Positions 46,254-57,612 of a DNA stretch of 64,000 bases are shown here, in pieces. The DNA comes from Diphasiastrum complanatum (Eukaryota; Streptophyta; Lycopodiopsida; Lycopodiales; Lycopodiaceae): positions 58,204,869 to 58,268,868 of the forward strand of contig CM055097.1 of NCBI GenBank assembly GCA_029204225.1, in the 5' to 3' direction. Numbering within the stretch: position 1 is the stretch's first letter; each line of letters opens with the position of its first letter. The translations under genes were made by a program, and so were the position numbers. Under the pieces are notes generated by a model. It made no database searches. It worked only from the letters and a program-made list of their open reading frames with translations, and was not told where the DNA came from.

Positions 46254-47160
46254 AAGAATGATCTTCTTCTTAAGAATAGACCTCCTTTAAAGGATCATGT
46301 TATGCCCAAAATAGAAACAACCATAATTGATATAGAGAATAGTGTCCACTTGGGATGCTTCACTATTTCTTACATCAATTTTACATGTAGAAATGTGACT
46401 AGAACATGAAGAATCAAATATAATGTAAATGAGATGATTCCACCATGCTTCCAAATCTAAACTCTCTAAAAAAATACAGCAAACAAACAATAAATGTGAG
46501 TGATCAACTTTTGCTTGCATGTCTCCTCCTCCTTTTCCTTCGTTGCCATGTATCCACCATGATACTCCATGAATGAGCCTCCATCTTCATCTTGCCTCAA
46601 GATACCATCATACCTTGATGACTTGACCATGAATGAGTGACATAATGAACCTCCAATAGCTTCATTTCCATTAGCAAAACCAGCCAAGAATGCTAATACA
46701 AATCCAACATCAAAACAATGCTCACCAATGTAGCTAGTTTTACCATATCTTGACAATTTGCACACATCCACATGAAATTACTCAAACATGAGATAGAACA
46801 AGTAAAGTAAACTTGAACAACACTTCCTTGCTGCTCCTTTGACCTTACTGGAGTCTTCAATATGCTGTAAAAATAGATCCATAACACCTTTGCCAATTAC
46901 CTCTCCTTTGATGCTCTTGACTAGCTCCAAATTGCCACCTTTCCTTTTGACTAGTTGAAGTGCTTTGAGATCAACCTCTTGATCTTCAAATTGATCATCA
47001 AAGTCATTGAACAAACTTTGTCTGCCAGATCCATTAATTGATTTTACAGCAAGATAACACCCATCCACTTGCATAGCTCCATCTACACAAGAAGATCCTC
47101 CAAAAGATGTTTCACTCTTCATAAGAGTTTGATACTCAAGATCCATTGCTTGGATCACTC
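46254..47160 (-). other. Unrecognised segment in place of reverse transcriptase in E1
   Basis: Follows the integrase linker phrase MDLEYQTLMKSETS. Two open stretches, 47158-46778 and 46771-46466, contain FNDFDDQFEDQEVDLKALQL, VKRKGGNLELVKSIKGEVIG, LFLQHIEDSSKVKGAARKC and RYDGILRQDEDGGSFMEYHG. None of the copia RT blocks is present. It may be a captured host fragment or a heavily rearranged RT; not identified. Confidence 0.4.
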
Positions 47161-47207
47161 CTCTTCTTTCCTTGTTTGATCTACACTTGTAGGCTCATCC
47201 AAAGAGG

Positions 47208-48022
47208 TTAGGAAGCAACATAATTTCCAGAAACTACTTTCTTACCCTTTTGATCATTTGTGAGCCTTGAAGGTACTTGTCTTTCTCTTGATGTTCTCCT
47301 TGGCTTTTGACTTGATGAAGGTCCATCATCACCACCATCCAAAGTAGGATCCTTCTCATCAACATCAAGAATGTTAGATCCATCTACTTTACCATCAACC
47401 ATGCTTGAAGACACTTTTGGAATGTTTCCCTCATAAAAAATGACATCTCTACCAACAATCACTTTGTTAGTAGAAGGAATGTAAACTTTGTAGGCTTTAC
47501 TCACCTCACTATATCCAACAAAAATACCTCTTCTTGAAGATGGATCCTCCTTGGTCCTATCATCAAGAGTAATGTTGACATAGCATGTGCATCCAAAGGT
47601 TCTTAGAAAGTTGACACTCGGCCTCCTCTTGAATAGCATCTCAAAAGGTGTCCTTCCATCCAAAATAGCACTCGGCCACCTATTGCACAAGAAATTGGCA
47701 CACAACAAAGCTTGATCCCAAAATGGTTTGTCAAGATTAGCACTTAACCTCATAGCTTTAGCACTTTCACATAAAGTCCTATTCTTCCTTTCAGACACTC
47801 CATTTTGTTGTGGGTCTTGATCCCATGTTCATCACAAAAGGCCTTGAACTTGTTAGATATGTACTCACCACCATTGTCACCTCTCAAGCACTTGATCTTT
47901 GTGGAAAATTGGTTCTCTCTTGCATTCTTGAACTTGACAAAGACATCATACACTTCATCCTTGCTCTTTAGTAGATAGATCCAACAAAATCTACTAAAAT
48001 CATCAATGAATGTTACATACAT
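47208..48022 (-). pseudogene. copia integrase of element E1
   Basis: MYVTFIDDFSRFCWIYLL, LRGDNGGEYISNKFKAFC, a frame change near 47790, then SERKNRTLCESAKAM, FWDQALLCANFLCNRWPSA, FGCTCYVNI, GIFVGYSEVSKAYKVY and RDVIFYE, followed by the linker PRRTSRERQVPSRLT. Interrupted copy of the strand-transfer enzyme. Confidence 0.85.
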
Positions 48023-49550
48023 CTTAGCTCTACTATTGCTAATTGTAGTAAATCCATGAATATCAAATGTACAAGTTGAAAAGGCTTTGTAGATCTAGAA
48101 ATAGATCTAGTATAAGGTAGTCTATGTGACTTAGACAATGCACAAGACTCACAAACATGCTTGTCATTACTTAAGGAACTTGGAAGACCAATCACAACCT
48201 TCTTCCTTGCCATTACCTCCAATGACTCGAAGTCGAGGTGTCTCATCCTTTTGTGCCAAACCTCTTGAATAGAAATTTGCTCCCTTGCAACACATCCAAC
48301 TTGGTTAGAAATAACACAAGCATCAAGTTTGAACAACTTCCCTTGCCTTTTACCTTTTCCAATCAAGACATCCTTCCTTTTGATCAAACAAGCATCTCCA
48401 TCAAACTCCACCTTGAATCCCTTACTTAGCATTTGACTCACACTAAGCAAATTCTTGGTAATAGATGGAATAAACAAGACATCCTCCAAATGAACATTCC
48501 TACTTGTAGAGAGAGAAATAGGAATTGTGCCAATCCCTTTGATTGCACACTCACCATCATTGGTCGTGTAGATCACCCTATTGTCATCTCCATATGCCAA
48601 CAAAGAAGTGAAGTACTCTTTGTGAAAGGTCATGTGTGAATTTGCTCCACTATCAATCCACCAAGGATCTAGATCTCCATCATTAGCAAGCATACATGAA
48701 GACATCACAAAAGCATCATCATTTGCATCTTGCACATCCAAACCATCCTCATCAAGAGTAAGATTACCTTGCTTGTCTCCTTGATCTCTCTTCTTCTTGT
48801 AGCACTCACTTGCAAAGTGTCCTTTGATGCCACAATAGAAGCACTTGAGCTTTGATCTATCCTTATTTTTGCCACTTGAAGAAGCATCCACTTGATCTTG
48901 CCCTTTAGACCGCCCTTGAATTTGCCCTTTGTGAACATAGCATCCTCTTGAAGTGGCCATGTAAATCCACCTCTGGCTTGAAGCCTATATTCCTCATTGA
49001 TCAAGATCTCTTGAAGATCCATCAAACTTGGCAAAGTCTTTTGAATAGCAATATTTTGAACAATGTTAGCATGAGCATCCAACAAGCCATTAAGAATCAC
49101 TTGAATAAGCTCTCCCTCCTTAATGCTTTCATCTATGCAAGCTAACTCATCATTCAATGCTTTCATTCTCAAAACAAAAGTACTTGGACTTTCTTCATTC
49201 TTTTGCAAACAAGAAAAGATTTGCCTTCTTAGAGTCAACACTCTAGAAGTAGACTTGGATTCATAAAGCTTTTTCAATGAATTCCAAGCTTCCAAAGATG
49301 ATGTGCACTTACCAACTTCCTTGAGAAGTTCATTGGTAACATTCATCTTTATCATGTGTAGAGCCTTCTTGGCCCTCTTGTCATAACTCAATTGATCTTG
49401 TTGTGTTGCTGGTCTCTCCTCCAAGCCTACAACAATATCCAAAACATCATTCATCTCAAGAAGTGACTCCATCCATTCTTTCCACAATGAATAGTTACTT
49501 GAGGTAAGCCTATCCTTGGCTTCCAACATGACTCCAATTGAGGTTGCCAT
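48013..49550 (-). pseudogene. copia gag-protease of element E1
   Basis: Gag: LTSSNYSLWKEWMESLLEM, AWNSLKKLYESKSTSRVL, LNGLLDAHANIVQN. A frameshift in 48705-48960 leads to the knuckle CFYCGIKGHFASEC, protease WWIDSGANSHMTFH, LLSVSQML and pre-integrase WHKRMRHLDFESL, CESCALSKSHRLPY. RMRH replaces the usual RLGH. Confidence 0.85.
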
Positions 49551-50103
49551 GTAGCAATGACCTGATATTCTCCTTCAACCTGCTTCAATGCACAAAGCAC
49601 TCCTTTGAACAACAACAAATGCTTTCAAAAGAAATCACCAAGATTTGAAACTATCTCACAAATTCTCTTCTAGCACTTATCCAAGCAAATCAACACATAG
49701 AACCATGGAATCTTGATCAACCTATGATCTATCCTCAATCTAATGACTTTTGCAAGCAAACTCACTATCTAGAGATCCAATCAAAATTAGGGTTTTGACA
49801 AAATCACAAAGAATTGACTATTCCAAATCTACATGCAAATGCTAAAAATTTGATATGCAATCTATAAGCCACCACTTAGGCTGAACCAATGATCCAAAAA
49901 TCGGCCAAATCCAGTATGTGAATTCAAAAATTGTAATTGAACAAGTATATTCACCTATTTGGTGTTTGATCTACAAAAAATGCAATCTACAAAAGCAAAA
50001 AATCCGATTTTGGTGTAGAATCCTCTCTAGCATGCTCTAGACTTGATATCTTCACCAAATCATTGATAGATCTGATTTCCTCCTTCATAACCTGAAATAA
50101 AAG

Positions 50104-50115
50104 CTCTGATACCAT
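50104..50115 (-). promoter_or_regulatory. Primer binding site of element E1
   Basis: Minus strand TGGTATCAGAGC immediately after the LTR end CTTTCACA. Confidence 0.85.
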
Positions 50116-50754
50116 GTGAAAGATTTCAGATCCTTAAGATCCAATCTACTTGAATGATCTTTGGTTAGAAAGAGAAATACACTACCAATTTCACCAATGT
50201 AGAAAAATCAGCATCTACACACAATTTGAGATGCAAACACTAATAGAACTTGATCAAACTTGAATGAAATGATTATGTACTGTTGCTGTCCGTACAAAAC
50301 CAGCAAGCTACTGTATTTCACACATGTGGATCCAAAAATAACAAATATAGATCATTCTACATAGAGAATTGCAAGCAATCACCAAGATAGTGCACCAATG
50401 GATAGTAGAATCCAAGAGAACCATGTATAAGCATAACTGAGATAGAGAAGAGAGAAGATGACTCTCTCCACGAGTTACATCCTTTTATAACAGGTCCAAA
50501 CCCTATTTGGCCACTTGGCTTTCCCACCAAAATGCTAACCCTACCAATTTTGGGTTTAGATTCAATGTACCCAACTTATTCAAATTGAATCTACTCAAAC
50601 TCGCATTCTATCTTTCCCACACTTTCAAAAAAGTATTTATTCAAATGAAATTTAGACTAATGAGCTTTGAAAAGTCAACCTCTAAGTCTAAAACAAGTTC
50701 TGGCCTCAATATGCCAAATATGAAAATATTGCAAAACTAGTTGAATCTTTCACA
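50116..50754 (-). repeat. 5' LTR of element E1 (639 bp)
   Basis: Ends TGTGAAAG / CTTTCACA form an 8-bp terminal inversion. A TTATAAAAGGATG-like promoter box lies near 50486 on the minus strand. Confidence 0.75.
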
Positions 50755-51417
50755 AGGCTTAGCAAAAAAACTGTGAGATAGATCTCACTAGCTTGACAAT
50801 CTCTCTAAAACAAGATTTGAATCATAAAAAAAGATGAAGTATGGCAAAAGTTATGGTTCTCTGAATTTCACACGTGTGAAATATTCCAAGAATGTCAAAT
50901 TGACTCAAATACAAACTATTTGTATAAAACAATTTGCCTAGAGCCTATAAGTTTTGTCTAAATCACTTATAGATGAGATTATGTAGCTTCTGGATGATTT
51001 TTGTGATCATTCAAGCAATAAATGACATGTACACACGATTTGCCACAGGTCTAGGCTCCCTACCTACGACTTTTAAAAAGCTTATAACTTCTGATTGGCT
51101 TATCCAATTGTCATGATTCAAATTGCATAAGATTCTACACATTTCTAGCTTTCTAGTGGGCTAATTTGTTTGAAATTTAGATCTGAGGTGAGAGAGAACC
51201 ATCAATCTGAAAATGGGCGGATTTCACATGTGCCAGCACCTGAAATTCCGTACAGTACCTGATCTAGCCCATTCAATGTGGTTTATAGCTCAAAATCACA
51301 AAAAACTGCAAACTAGCTAGAAGGTAGAATCTAAACAGTTCCTAGCTTGAAATCTGATCAGATCTACAAACTTTTTGATTACATTTGCTTGTAAAACTTA
51401 GGTAGGCTCTGATACCA
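50755..51417 (-). mobile_element. Leader of Ty1/copia element F (rest displaced)
   Basis: Primer site TGGTATCAGAGC at 51417-51406 (minus), followed by about 650 bp of leader with the 16-bp palindrome at 50866-50881. It is cut at 50755 by the 5' LTR of E1. No gag of F is identified. Confidence 0.6.
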
Positions 51418-51890
51418 TGTTGAACTCACACGTGTGGGACGCCCTACACATGTATTTTTGATCTCCTAAGTACAATAACACCATAAAGATCAGACTAGCA
51501 TTGGTTGTCAATAGGAAAGCTGATCATACAAGCAATATCATTGTGTTACAAGCAAGATCTGTCAACAAAACATAAGGCAAAGCATCATAAATGCCTCTAC
51601 TCGGCTAGAGAGAGAAAATAGCAAGTACAAAACTCGTGGAGAGAGAGAGGGCACAAAGAGCTTGTCTCCAAATTTGCATTACACACAAATTTCATCATTT
51701 TCTCAATGAGAGTACATCACATATATATAGATCCATGGACTCTTCTCCTATTTTGAGTTGAATTGGAGTTGTGGATCCACCTCTCAAGCTATCTAGACTT
51801 ATCCAAGCCACCTCACTATGTCTAATTGTGCCACATAGTCTTCTCGTGCATTAAATGTGGCATGTAAAGTACAAATGGCAATTTCTATGG
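51418..51890 (-). repeat. 5' LTR of element F (approximate far end)
   Basis: Ends GAGTTCAACA next to the primer site on the minus strand. Contains CACACGTGTG at 51427, CACATGTA nearby, and a minus-strand TATATATATGTG box near 51720. The other end cannot be fixed without a second copy. Confidence 0.5.
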
Positions 51891-53050
51891 TAGCTCGAGT
51901 TTCTACTTCTACCTACCTTGAATATTTTATTCTAAGATGGGTCTATACTAAGACAAAAGAGCTCGATTCATCTTTGGCATTTTTAGGACCCATACTCACA
52001 ACATTAGATGTATTTTTCAATATTTTGACAATATCATTTTTTTGTTCTTGGGGGCATACACAGTTTACAAGCCCGGAAACAATTATCTCAAGAGTATCCC
52101 CATATTCCAAGCTTTTGAACTGTGAGTGCCATTGCATTTGCTGGTCTGACAGTGGAAGAAGCAAAATTATTAGCTTGGGACCACAATATTGATCAAGACT
52201 ACCGGATGAAGACGACCGTGAGAATTCGATTTTTTCACAAAGAATACATGAGAGTCTCCAAAGCAGGAGATGTGAATCAACTTGAGCTGAAAGCACTCTG
52301 TGCTCAAGAGACAGGCCTACCTTTTGATTCGAAAAATCCTACGCAGAGCCTTACAAAATATGATAATTTTTTCACCTTGTTTTTCGTAGTGACCAGGTAA
52401 TTCGTTTTGCTATGCTCGTCATGGAATGCTCCGGCCATAATATATGTTGTAATCCTTTTAAATTGTTTTTATCAAACTAAAATTTTGAGCTCAATTTTAA
52501 TACTCCCTAAATTCCTTATCAAATAATTTTTTTTTTTGATTTTAGGTGTGGGCCCTTGTTGATAAAATTTTTGATAAATGAGAAACTTTTCAAATAAAAG
52601 GCCAACCTGCTCGGGGTGCTTCAAAGTCAAAGAAAAAAGTTGTGAGCACTCAAACTTTGAAGCCAATCCCTACAGAAATGAGAATATCATAGTGGAAGAT
52701 TATGCAAGGGATTAGCTCTTCAGAGCTAATAATAAGTGTTCTTTCTAGAGTTGCCGATGGTCAACTTTCTTTGGCAAAAATGAGAAAAAAATTTCAAAGG
52801 TAATAGTCATAATCTATATATTTATTTTCATGTTATCTTTTGTAGTAAATTATTTTTCATGATTTTGTTGGATTTTTAACAATTATACTTTTTAAATGCA
52901 GGTATAGATTATTTATGAAAGTTCAAAAAGCCCTTGTGACAGGGTTAAATTGTCAAGATTTCGATGAGTGCCAGAGGGTTTATCCTCTGAGCAACCAAAA
53001 TGAATCCTTGAGTCCATTTCTGATTTTGTTTAGAGACATGGTATTAATTT

Positions 53051-53196
53051 CACCTATGCTTAGCATAGGTGCTTATTAATTGTTTCTTTTTTATATTCTA
53101 TGTCTCCTATGCTGAGCATAGCTTTTTCTTTATTTAATGGTTTTTTTTTTATAAGTTAAGTCTCCTATTCTATTTTGTCTCCCATGCTAAGCATAG
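53051..53196. repeat. Three CCTATGCTNAGCATAG palindromes in one intron
   Basis: At 53051-53071 (10-bp arms CACCTATGCT/AGCATAGGTG around one T), 53106-53121 and 53181-53196. The last two sit in near-identical TCTCC(T/C)ATGCTNAGCATAG CTTTTTCTT contexts. Confidence 0.75.
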
Positions 53197-53349
53197 CTTT
53201 TTCTTTTTCAGTCTCCCGAAGACAAGAAAAACAAAGTCCTTCCAGAGCAATTCAAGAGACATATTCTGAAGGCAAAAGCAGAAAAAAGGGACAGGGAGAG
53301 ATTGGCACAAGGTGAGACCATTGCGGAGGAGGGTCCATTAGAGACCTAC

Positions 53350-53841
53350 TGTCATGCCCATGACTGGTCTCGGGTAGCGTGTCCATGCTAGAGACCAGTA
53401 GACCAACAACCCATATGTTAATTGTGACTATAAGGGAATTGGGGCCCTTATGTATACATGGTCATAATTACTGGTTGTAGGCCTAAACACTTGATGGTGG
53501 ATTTGTATGGGTCTATCAGTGAGTCATTGGAGAACTGGATGACGTGGCCCAGATAGGCTGCAAAGGTGTCCAGTGAGGTGTCACAGTGCACTACTAGTGG
53601 TGCATGGGCCTTGGAGGGTATAAGTATACCTGCTGGGCTCTCACTAGTGTATGCTTGATAGCATGACTGATGGCAGGATGCTGCTGATGTGATGCCATAC
53701 TCCTCTTTGTGATTGATCCATAGCTTGGGGGCTAGATCCGTTCGATCTAGGTTTGGTTGGGTTGGTTTGTCCACCATCAGGTCCCCTTGTAATGCTTGAT
53801 TGGCATGCTTAGAATAGGATCCTTGGATTGAGGATTTTACA
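53350..53841 (+). repeat. 5' LTR of element H (492 bp)
   Basis: Begins TGTCATGCCC and ends GATTTTACA. Nearly identical to the 3' copy, with scattered substitutions. A GAGGGTATAAGTATACC promoter-like box is near 53620. Confidence 0.9.
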
Positions 53842-55439
53842 TTGGTATCAGAGCCAGTTCTAAGCTCGTTTAGCCATTGATTTGTGTTCAAGAGAAATCT
53901 CAAATTATGGGGATTTTTCCATTGTGTGATATGAAATCCTGACACTTTTTCGAGAATTCAATGGAGTTTGCAACGAAGTGGTGAAAGTGCGGATTATTCT
54001 TCCCGTGGATTTCCTTATTTGAAGTGTAATTGGTTGTGTGGTAAGTCCACTACCAGGTAGACAATCGGTTCGATGTTTAGACACTTCATATTGGTTTTTC
54101 GGAAGTAAATTTTCAGTTTTCTTGATTCACTTGTGTTTCTGTTTACTTCATTAGGGAAATTTTTCCGTTAGCAACGGGATCAATAAGAGTTAAGAAGGAG
54201 AAATTTTTTGGAAGTACTCTTGCGGTAGAAAAGTGGTTGATAACAAGTTCGATTGATTTGTGTCAGAACTTGGTAATTCTATTACAAGATGGAGGTTGTT
54301 GAAACCTGTTCCTTGCTGAAAATAGTCAACTTGATCCTAGTATGGACTGAGATCCGTGGGTTGATGCAAGGAAGGAAACTCATGCTAGCAATATATTCTT
54401 TTGAGTAGTCTCCAATTTAGATTTTGGATGTGAAATAGCATTCTTTGTTCTCTCTACATTTATAAGTCGTTTTGGATTCTTTTACAGATGGGTGTGCATA
54501 GAATACATGAAAACTTTTTGGACTTATCTTTTCCCATTCGGAAAGGATGGAATGCTATCTCGGAACACTCAGGAGAGTTGGATAGTTGTTTGCCAAAAGT
54601 TAGAACTTCACGTAATGAGGTTCCGGTAAATCGTAAGTTATTCTAGATTAGAACTTAAGAGAAAAATCTAGACGTATTCTAAATTGGGACCCTAACTTTG
54701 GAATGACAATTTGTGCCATGTCAAAAGTAAGGGCATTTTTTAAATTACAATCCTTATATTGGCACCGTGTGTGTGTTGTAAAAGTCTGGAAATTTCCAGA
54801 TGGAAAGGACTTTCAGGAACAACTCATGTGTCTTTTAAGAATTGTAATGCATTCTCATGATGTACTCTTATGATATGGTATGGTTTTGGGAATCTGGAAA
54901 GTTGGGATTGTTGAATCTTAACTCAGATTCTAGGATATACCTAATCCATAAGAAAGGATTGTGATTGGTAGATTATCCCAGATGAATAAATGAGATAGTA
55001 GAATTTTGGTAATGACTGGCCATCTTAGCAAATCGACTATGTTTATTTGGGTAAAGACCAAGTAATTATTTGAGTATCTGTTTTGGCTTTACAAATTACC
55101 AAAGTGGCATTATGAACATTCACGATTCGAAGTTCGCTGGTCACTTTCGGTCGACCGTATTCGCTAAACTAGAGATGACTCTGAACTTAAATTTCTTCTA
55201 ATCATTGGTAGTTACCTTCTTTTATTGAGTATAGGACAAGAATTCGATGAATTATGATTGAGAATCATAGTTCAGATTCTAGTTATACTTGATCGGTTAA
55301 AAGAAGGAATACCTACAAGATCAGAAGATCAGTTAAGATTTCTCCTCGGAGAGGTAATCACCTTGATGGAGATTGGATTATAGTAAGCATTTGGCTACCA
55401 GTTGTAGCCTGTGCGTGCTTACGTATAGTTTTATACCTA

Positions 55440-56050
55440 TATCACCCATTGCGGTAGAGACTCGGACATTCAAGTTTCAGAAAGTAGCGAATTTCCTACA
55501 TGATATGCAGAAAATGCTATGGATTGCATGTGAGAATGTCTAGGGTATCCAGGATGGGGACCGACATTATGCAAGTTTGAAAAGATCACTGAGAGACTTC
55601 CAAATGGGGGATTGGGTATTTTTTGAGAATCTCGATGGATTCAAGTGTAATGCGTATCGACTAGCATTACTAATCGTCCCCTAGATATAAAGGACCGTTT
55701 GAGATCTTGAAAAAGACTGGGTCCTTAGCTTACCAATCGAAACTCCTGGATGGATCTCAAGTGCATCCCGTATTTCATGTAAGCCATCTCTGAAAGAGTC
55801 TACGTGAAGGAGAGCATCTTGGATCTAGAGATCGATTGGACCTATTGGATGAATCATCGGGTGTGTCTCTGCTTGAACCCAAAAATATCTTGGATACAAG
55901 AACTAAACGAGTGTAAAATCGTATAGTTACCAAGCATCTGGTTTGATGGAGGAGATGTACAGACGATGACGATTCTTGGTAACAGGAAGGAAGCTTAAGG
56001 AGGAACTTTCCCAATTTTAAGTTCTGAGGACAGAACTTGAATAAGTGAGG
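55440..56050 (+). pseudogene. gypsy integrase C-terminal / chromodomain-type tail of element H
   Basis: Broken frames read HDMQKMLWIACENV, KRSLRDFQMGDWVFFENLDG, a LKLPDGSQVHPVFHVS-like stretch, LDTRTKR, WW.RCTDDDDSW and NFPNFKF. These match the ordered end of plant gypsy pol. Stops are frequent; not functional. Confidence 0.65.
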
Positions 56051-56055
56051 AAGAA

Positions 56056-56549
56056 TGTCATGCCCATGACTGGTCTCGGGTAGCGTTACCACGCTAGAGA
56101 CTAGTAGACCAACTACCCGTAAGTTAACTGTGACTATAAGGGAATTGGGGCCCTTATGTTTACATGGTCATAATTAATGGTTGTAGGCCTAAACACTGGA
56201 TGGTGGATTCGTATGGGTCTATCAGTGAGTCATTGGAAAACTGGATGACGTGGCCCAGATAGGATGCAAAGGTGTCCAGTGAGGTGTCACAGTGCACTAC
56301 TAGTGGTGCATGGGCCTTGGAGGGTATAAGTATACCTGCTGGGCTCTCACTAGTGTATGCTTGATAGCATGACTGGTGGCAGGATGCTACTGGTGTGATG
56401 CCATACTCCTCTTTGTGATTGATCCATAGCTTGGGGGCTAGATCCGTTCGATCTAGGTTTGGTTGGGTTTGTTTGTCCACCATCAGGTTTCCTTGTAATG
56501 CTTGTGATTGGCATGCTTAGAATAGGATCATTGGATTGAGGACTTTACA
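56056..56549 (+). repeat. 3' LTR of element H (494 bp)
   Basis: Same ends as the 5' LTR, followed by the CCTAC duplication and by resumed methyltransferase-like exon sequence (CTTCCCAAAAGTGTCCATG). Confidence 0.9.
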
Positions 56550-57612
56550 CCTACCTTCCCAAAAGTGTCCATGATCAACCATGCTTTTACTCGGTTGAGG
56601 AGGGCGATTGTAGAGAAATTTCAAAATTAAAAAAAAAAAGACCTTATACACTCTACATCGCCAATATACCATATGGATTTCAGATGAAAGAATCATTAAA
56701 TGATGATTCCCCTTTCAAAGTCACTGAAATCTATAGGATTTTTTTTGAAGTCACAACTGCTCCAATTTGGAGAGTTGTTCTTTTTCATTCTTCTTGACAG
56801 TCAGCATCAGTACAGAAAGCTCTACTAACTTTCTGTAATGCATGAATAGAGAATGCTGTGTGGTAAGTTTCTAAGTTCCTGATTAATTCGTATTTTAATT
56901 CATATTTTTATTTTAAAGTTAAAATTTTAAACTTATTTTATTTATAATGTTCCATGTCAGGTACAAGCCCAATGTCAGGAACTCAGGAGGAGCTCGACTT
57001 TGCAATGAAATAGAATACATAACCATCGGTTATTATACTTTGGATGGTAAACGTTCGATGTTTCATTACAACACTTCCGGACTGACAAGTTTTGGAAACT
57101 TGTTCCAGTATCCAGCCGTGAAGAAGAAATTAAAGAATCCAATGATGGCTTCCGTGGCTTGTCCCTACCAAAAGCCACAACAATTAATTAATCATTTAAT
57201 TGATATTTTTTCTCACCCAGTTGATTGGGTTTTGGATTTATTTAGCAGTAGCGGCACTACGAGCGCATGTGTTGTTTAGAAAGGCAAACATGTTGCTGCA
57301 GTAGATTTAGATACTAATTTAGTTGATTTTGTAAAAATGAGAATGAAATCTCTTTCAGTTTTACCAGATGAACTATCTGAGGTGGGAAAGAGTTTAGACA
57401 ATGAGGATATAGTAATTCCCTTGTCCAAGGAACCTCAGTCTCTTACTAGCAGAAAAGTACACGACACATGAGAATTTGCTGATGTCTTGGTTCAAGATTA
57501 CAATGTAGTAACGGTAGTCGAGGAAATTGTAGAAAAGGTGCCACTTGAAAGTACAGTGGCTACTCAAGAAAAAGAAAAAGATGTAAATGACTTCAATGAT
57601 TTTTGGGAATAA

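Larger units (their letters stand above)
45946..50754 (-). mobile_element. Ty1/copia retrotransposon E1 (RT region replaced)
   Basis: 5' LTR 50754-50116 (TGTGAAAG ... CTTTCACA), primer site 50115-50104, leader, gag (49550), protease, integrase (to 47208), an unrecognised 0.9-kb segment instead of RT, an RNase H tail (46253-46014), a polypurine tract and a 73-bp 3' LTR scrap. It is inserted in the leader of element F. Confidence 0.8.
53350..56549 (+). mobile_element. Ty3/gypsy retrotransposon H inside the methyltransferase-like gene
   Basis: LTRs 53350-53841 and 56056-56549 (TGTCATGCCCATGAC ... TTTACA), target duplication CCTAC at 53345-53349 and 56550-56554. Primer site TGGTATCAGAGC at 53843-53854. 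Polypurine GAGGAAGAA before the 3' LTR. The 2.2-kb interior holds only the degenerate pol end of a gypsy element: FLHDMQK, RSLRDFQMGDWVFF, GPFEIL-like text, QVHPVFHV, DTRTKR-like text, NFPNFKF. No gag, protease or RT core is seen. Confidence 0.85.
52036..57612 (+). pseudogene. DNA amino-methyltransferase-like gene, disrupted
   Basis: Plus-strand exons: up to 52396; 52546-52799; 52902-53040; 53212-53349 continuing at 56555-56862; 56961-57612, with GT-AG introns and matching phases. Reading: SAIAFAGLTVEEAKLLAWDH, LTKYDNFF, WALVDKIFDK, KPIPTEMR, LSRVADGQLSLAKM, a Lys-rich part, NIPYGF (56672 on; like the catalytic DPPY motif IV), YKPNVRNSGGARLCNEIEYI, YQKPQQLINHLIDIFS and VLDLFSSSGTT (like AdoMet motif I, DxFxGSGT). 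Motif IV before motif I is the beta-type order. Breaks: TGA 52116, T-run frameshift near 52367, TGA 52579, TAG 52690, A-run frameshift near 56630, TAG 57277, TGA 57469, and a gypsy insertion. The first exon is incomplete. Confidence 0.6.

Noticed and set aside
51857-52192. 111-codon plus frame MACKVQMAISM... as a separate gene
   Set aside because: It overlaps the methyltransferase-like exon in another frame and has no recognisable domain.
53448-53945. Minus-strand 165-codon frame (and its copy at 56160-56483)
   Set aside because: Antisense shadow of the gypsy LTRs of element H; duplicated only because the LTR is duplicated.
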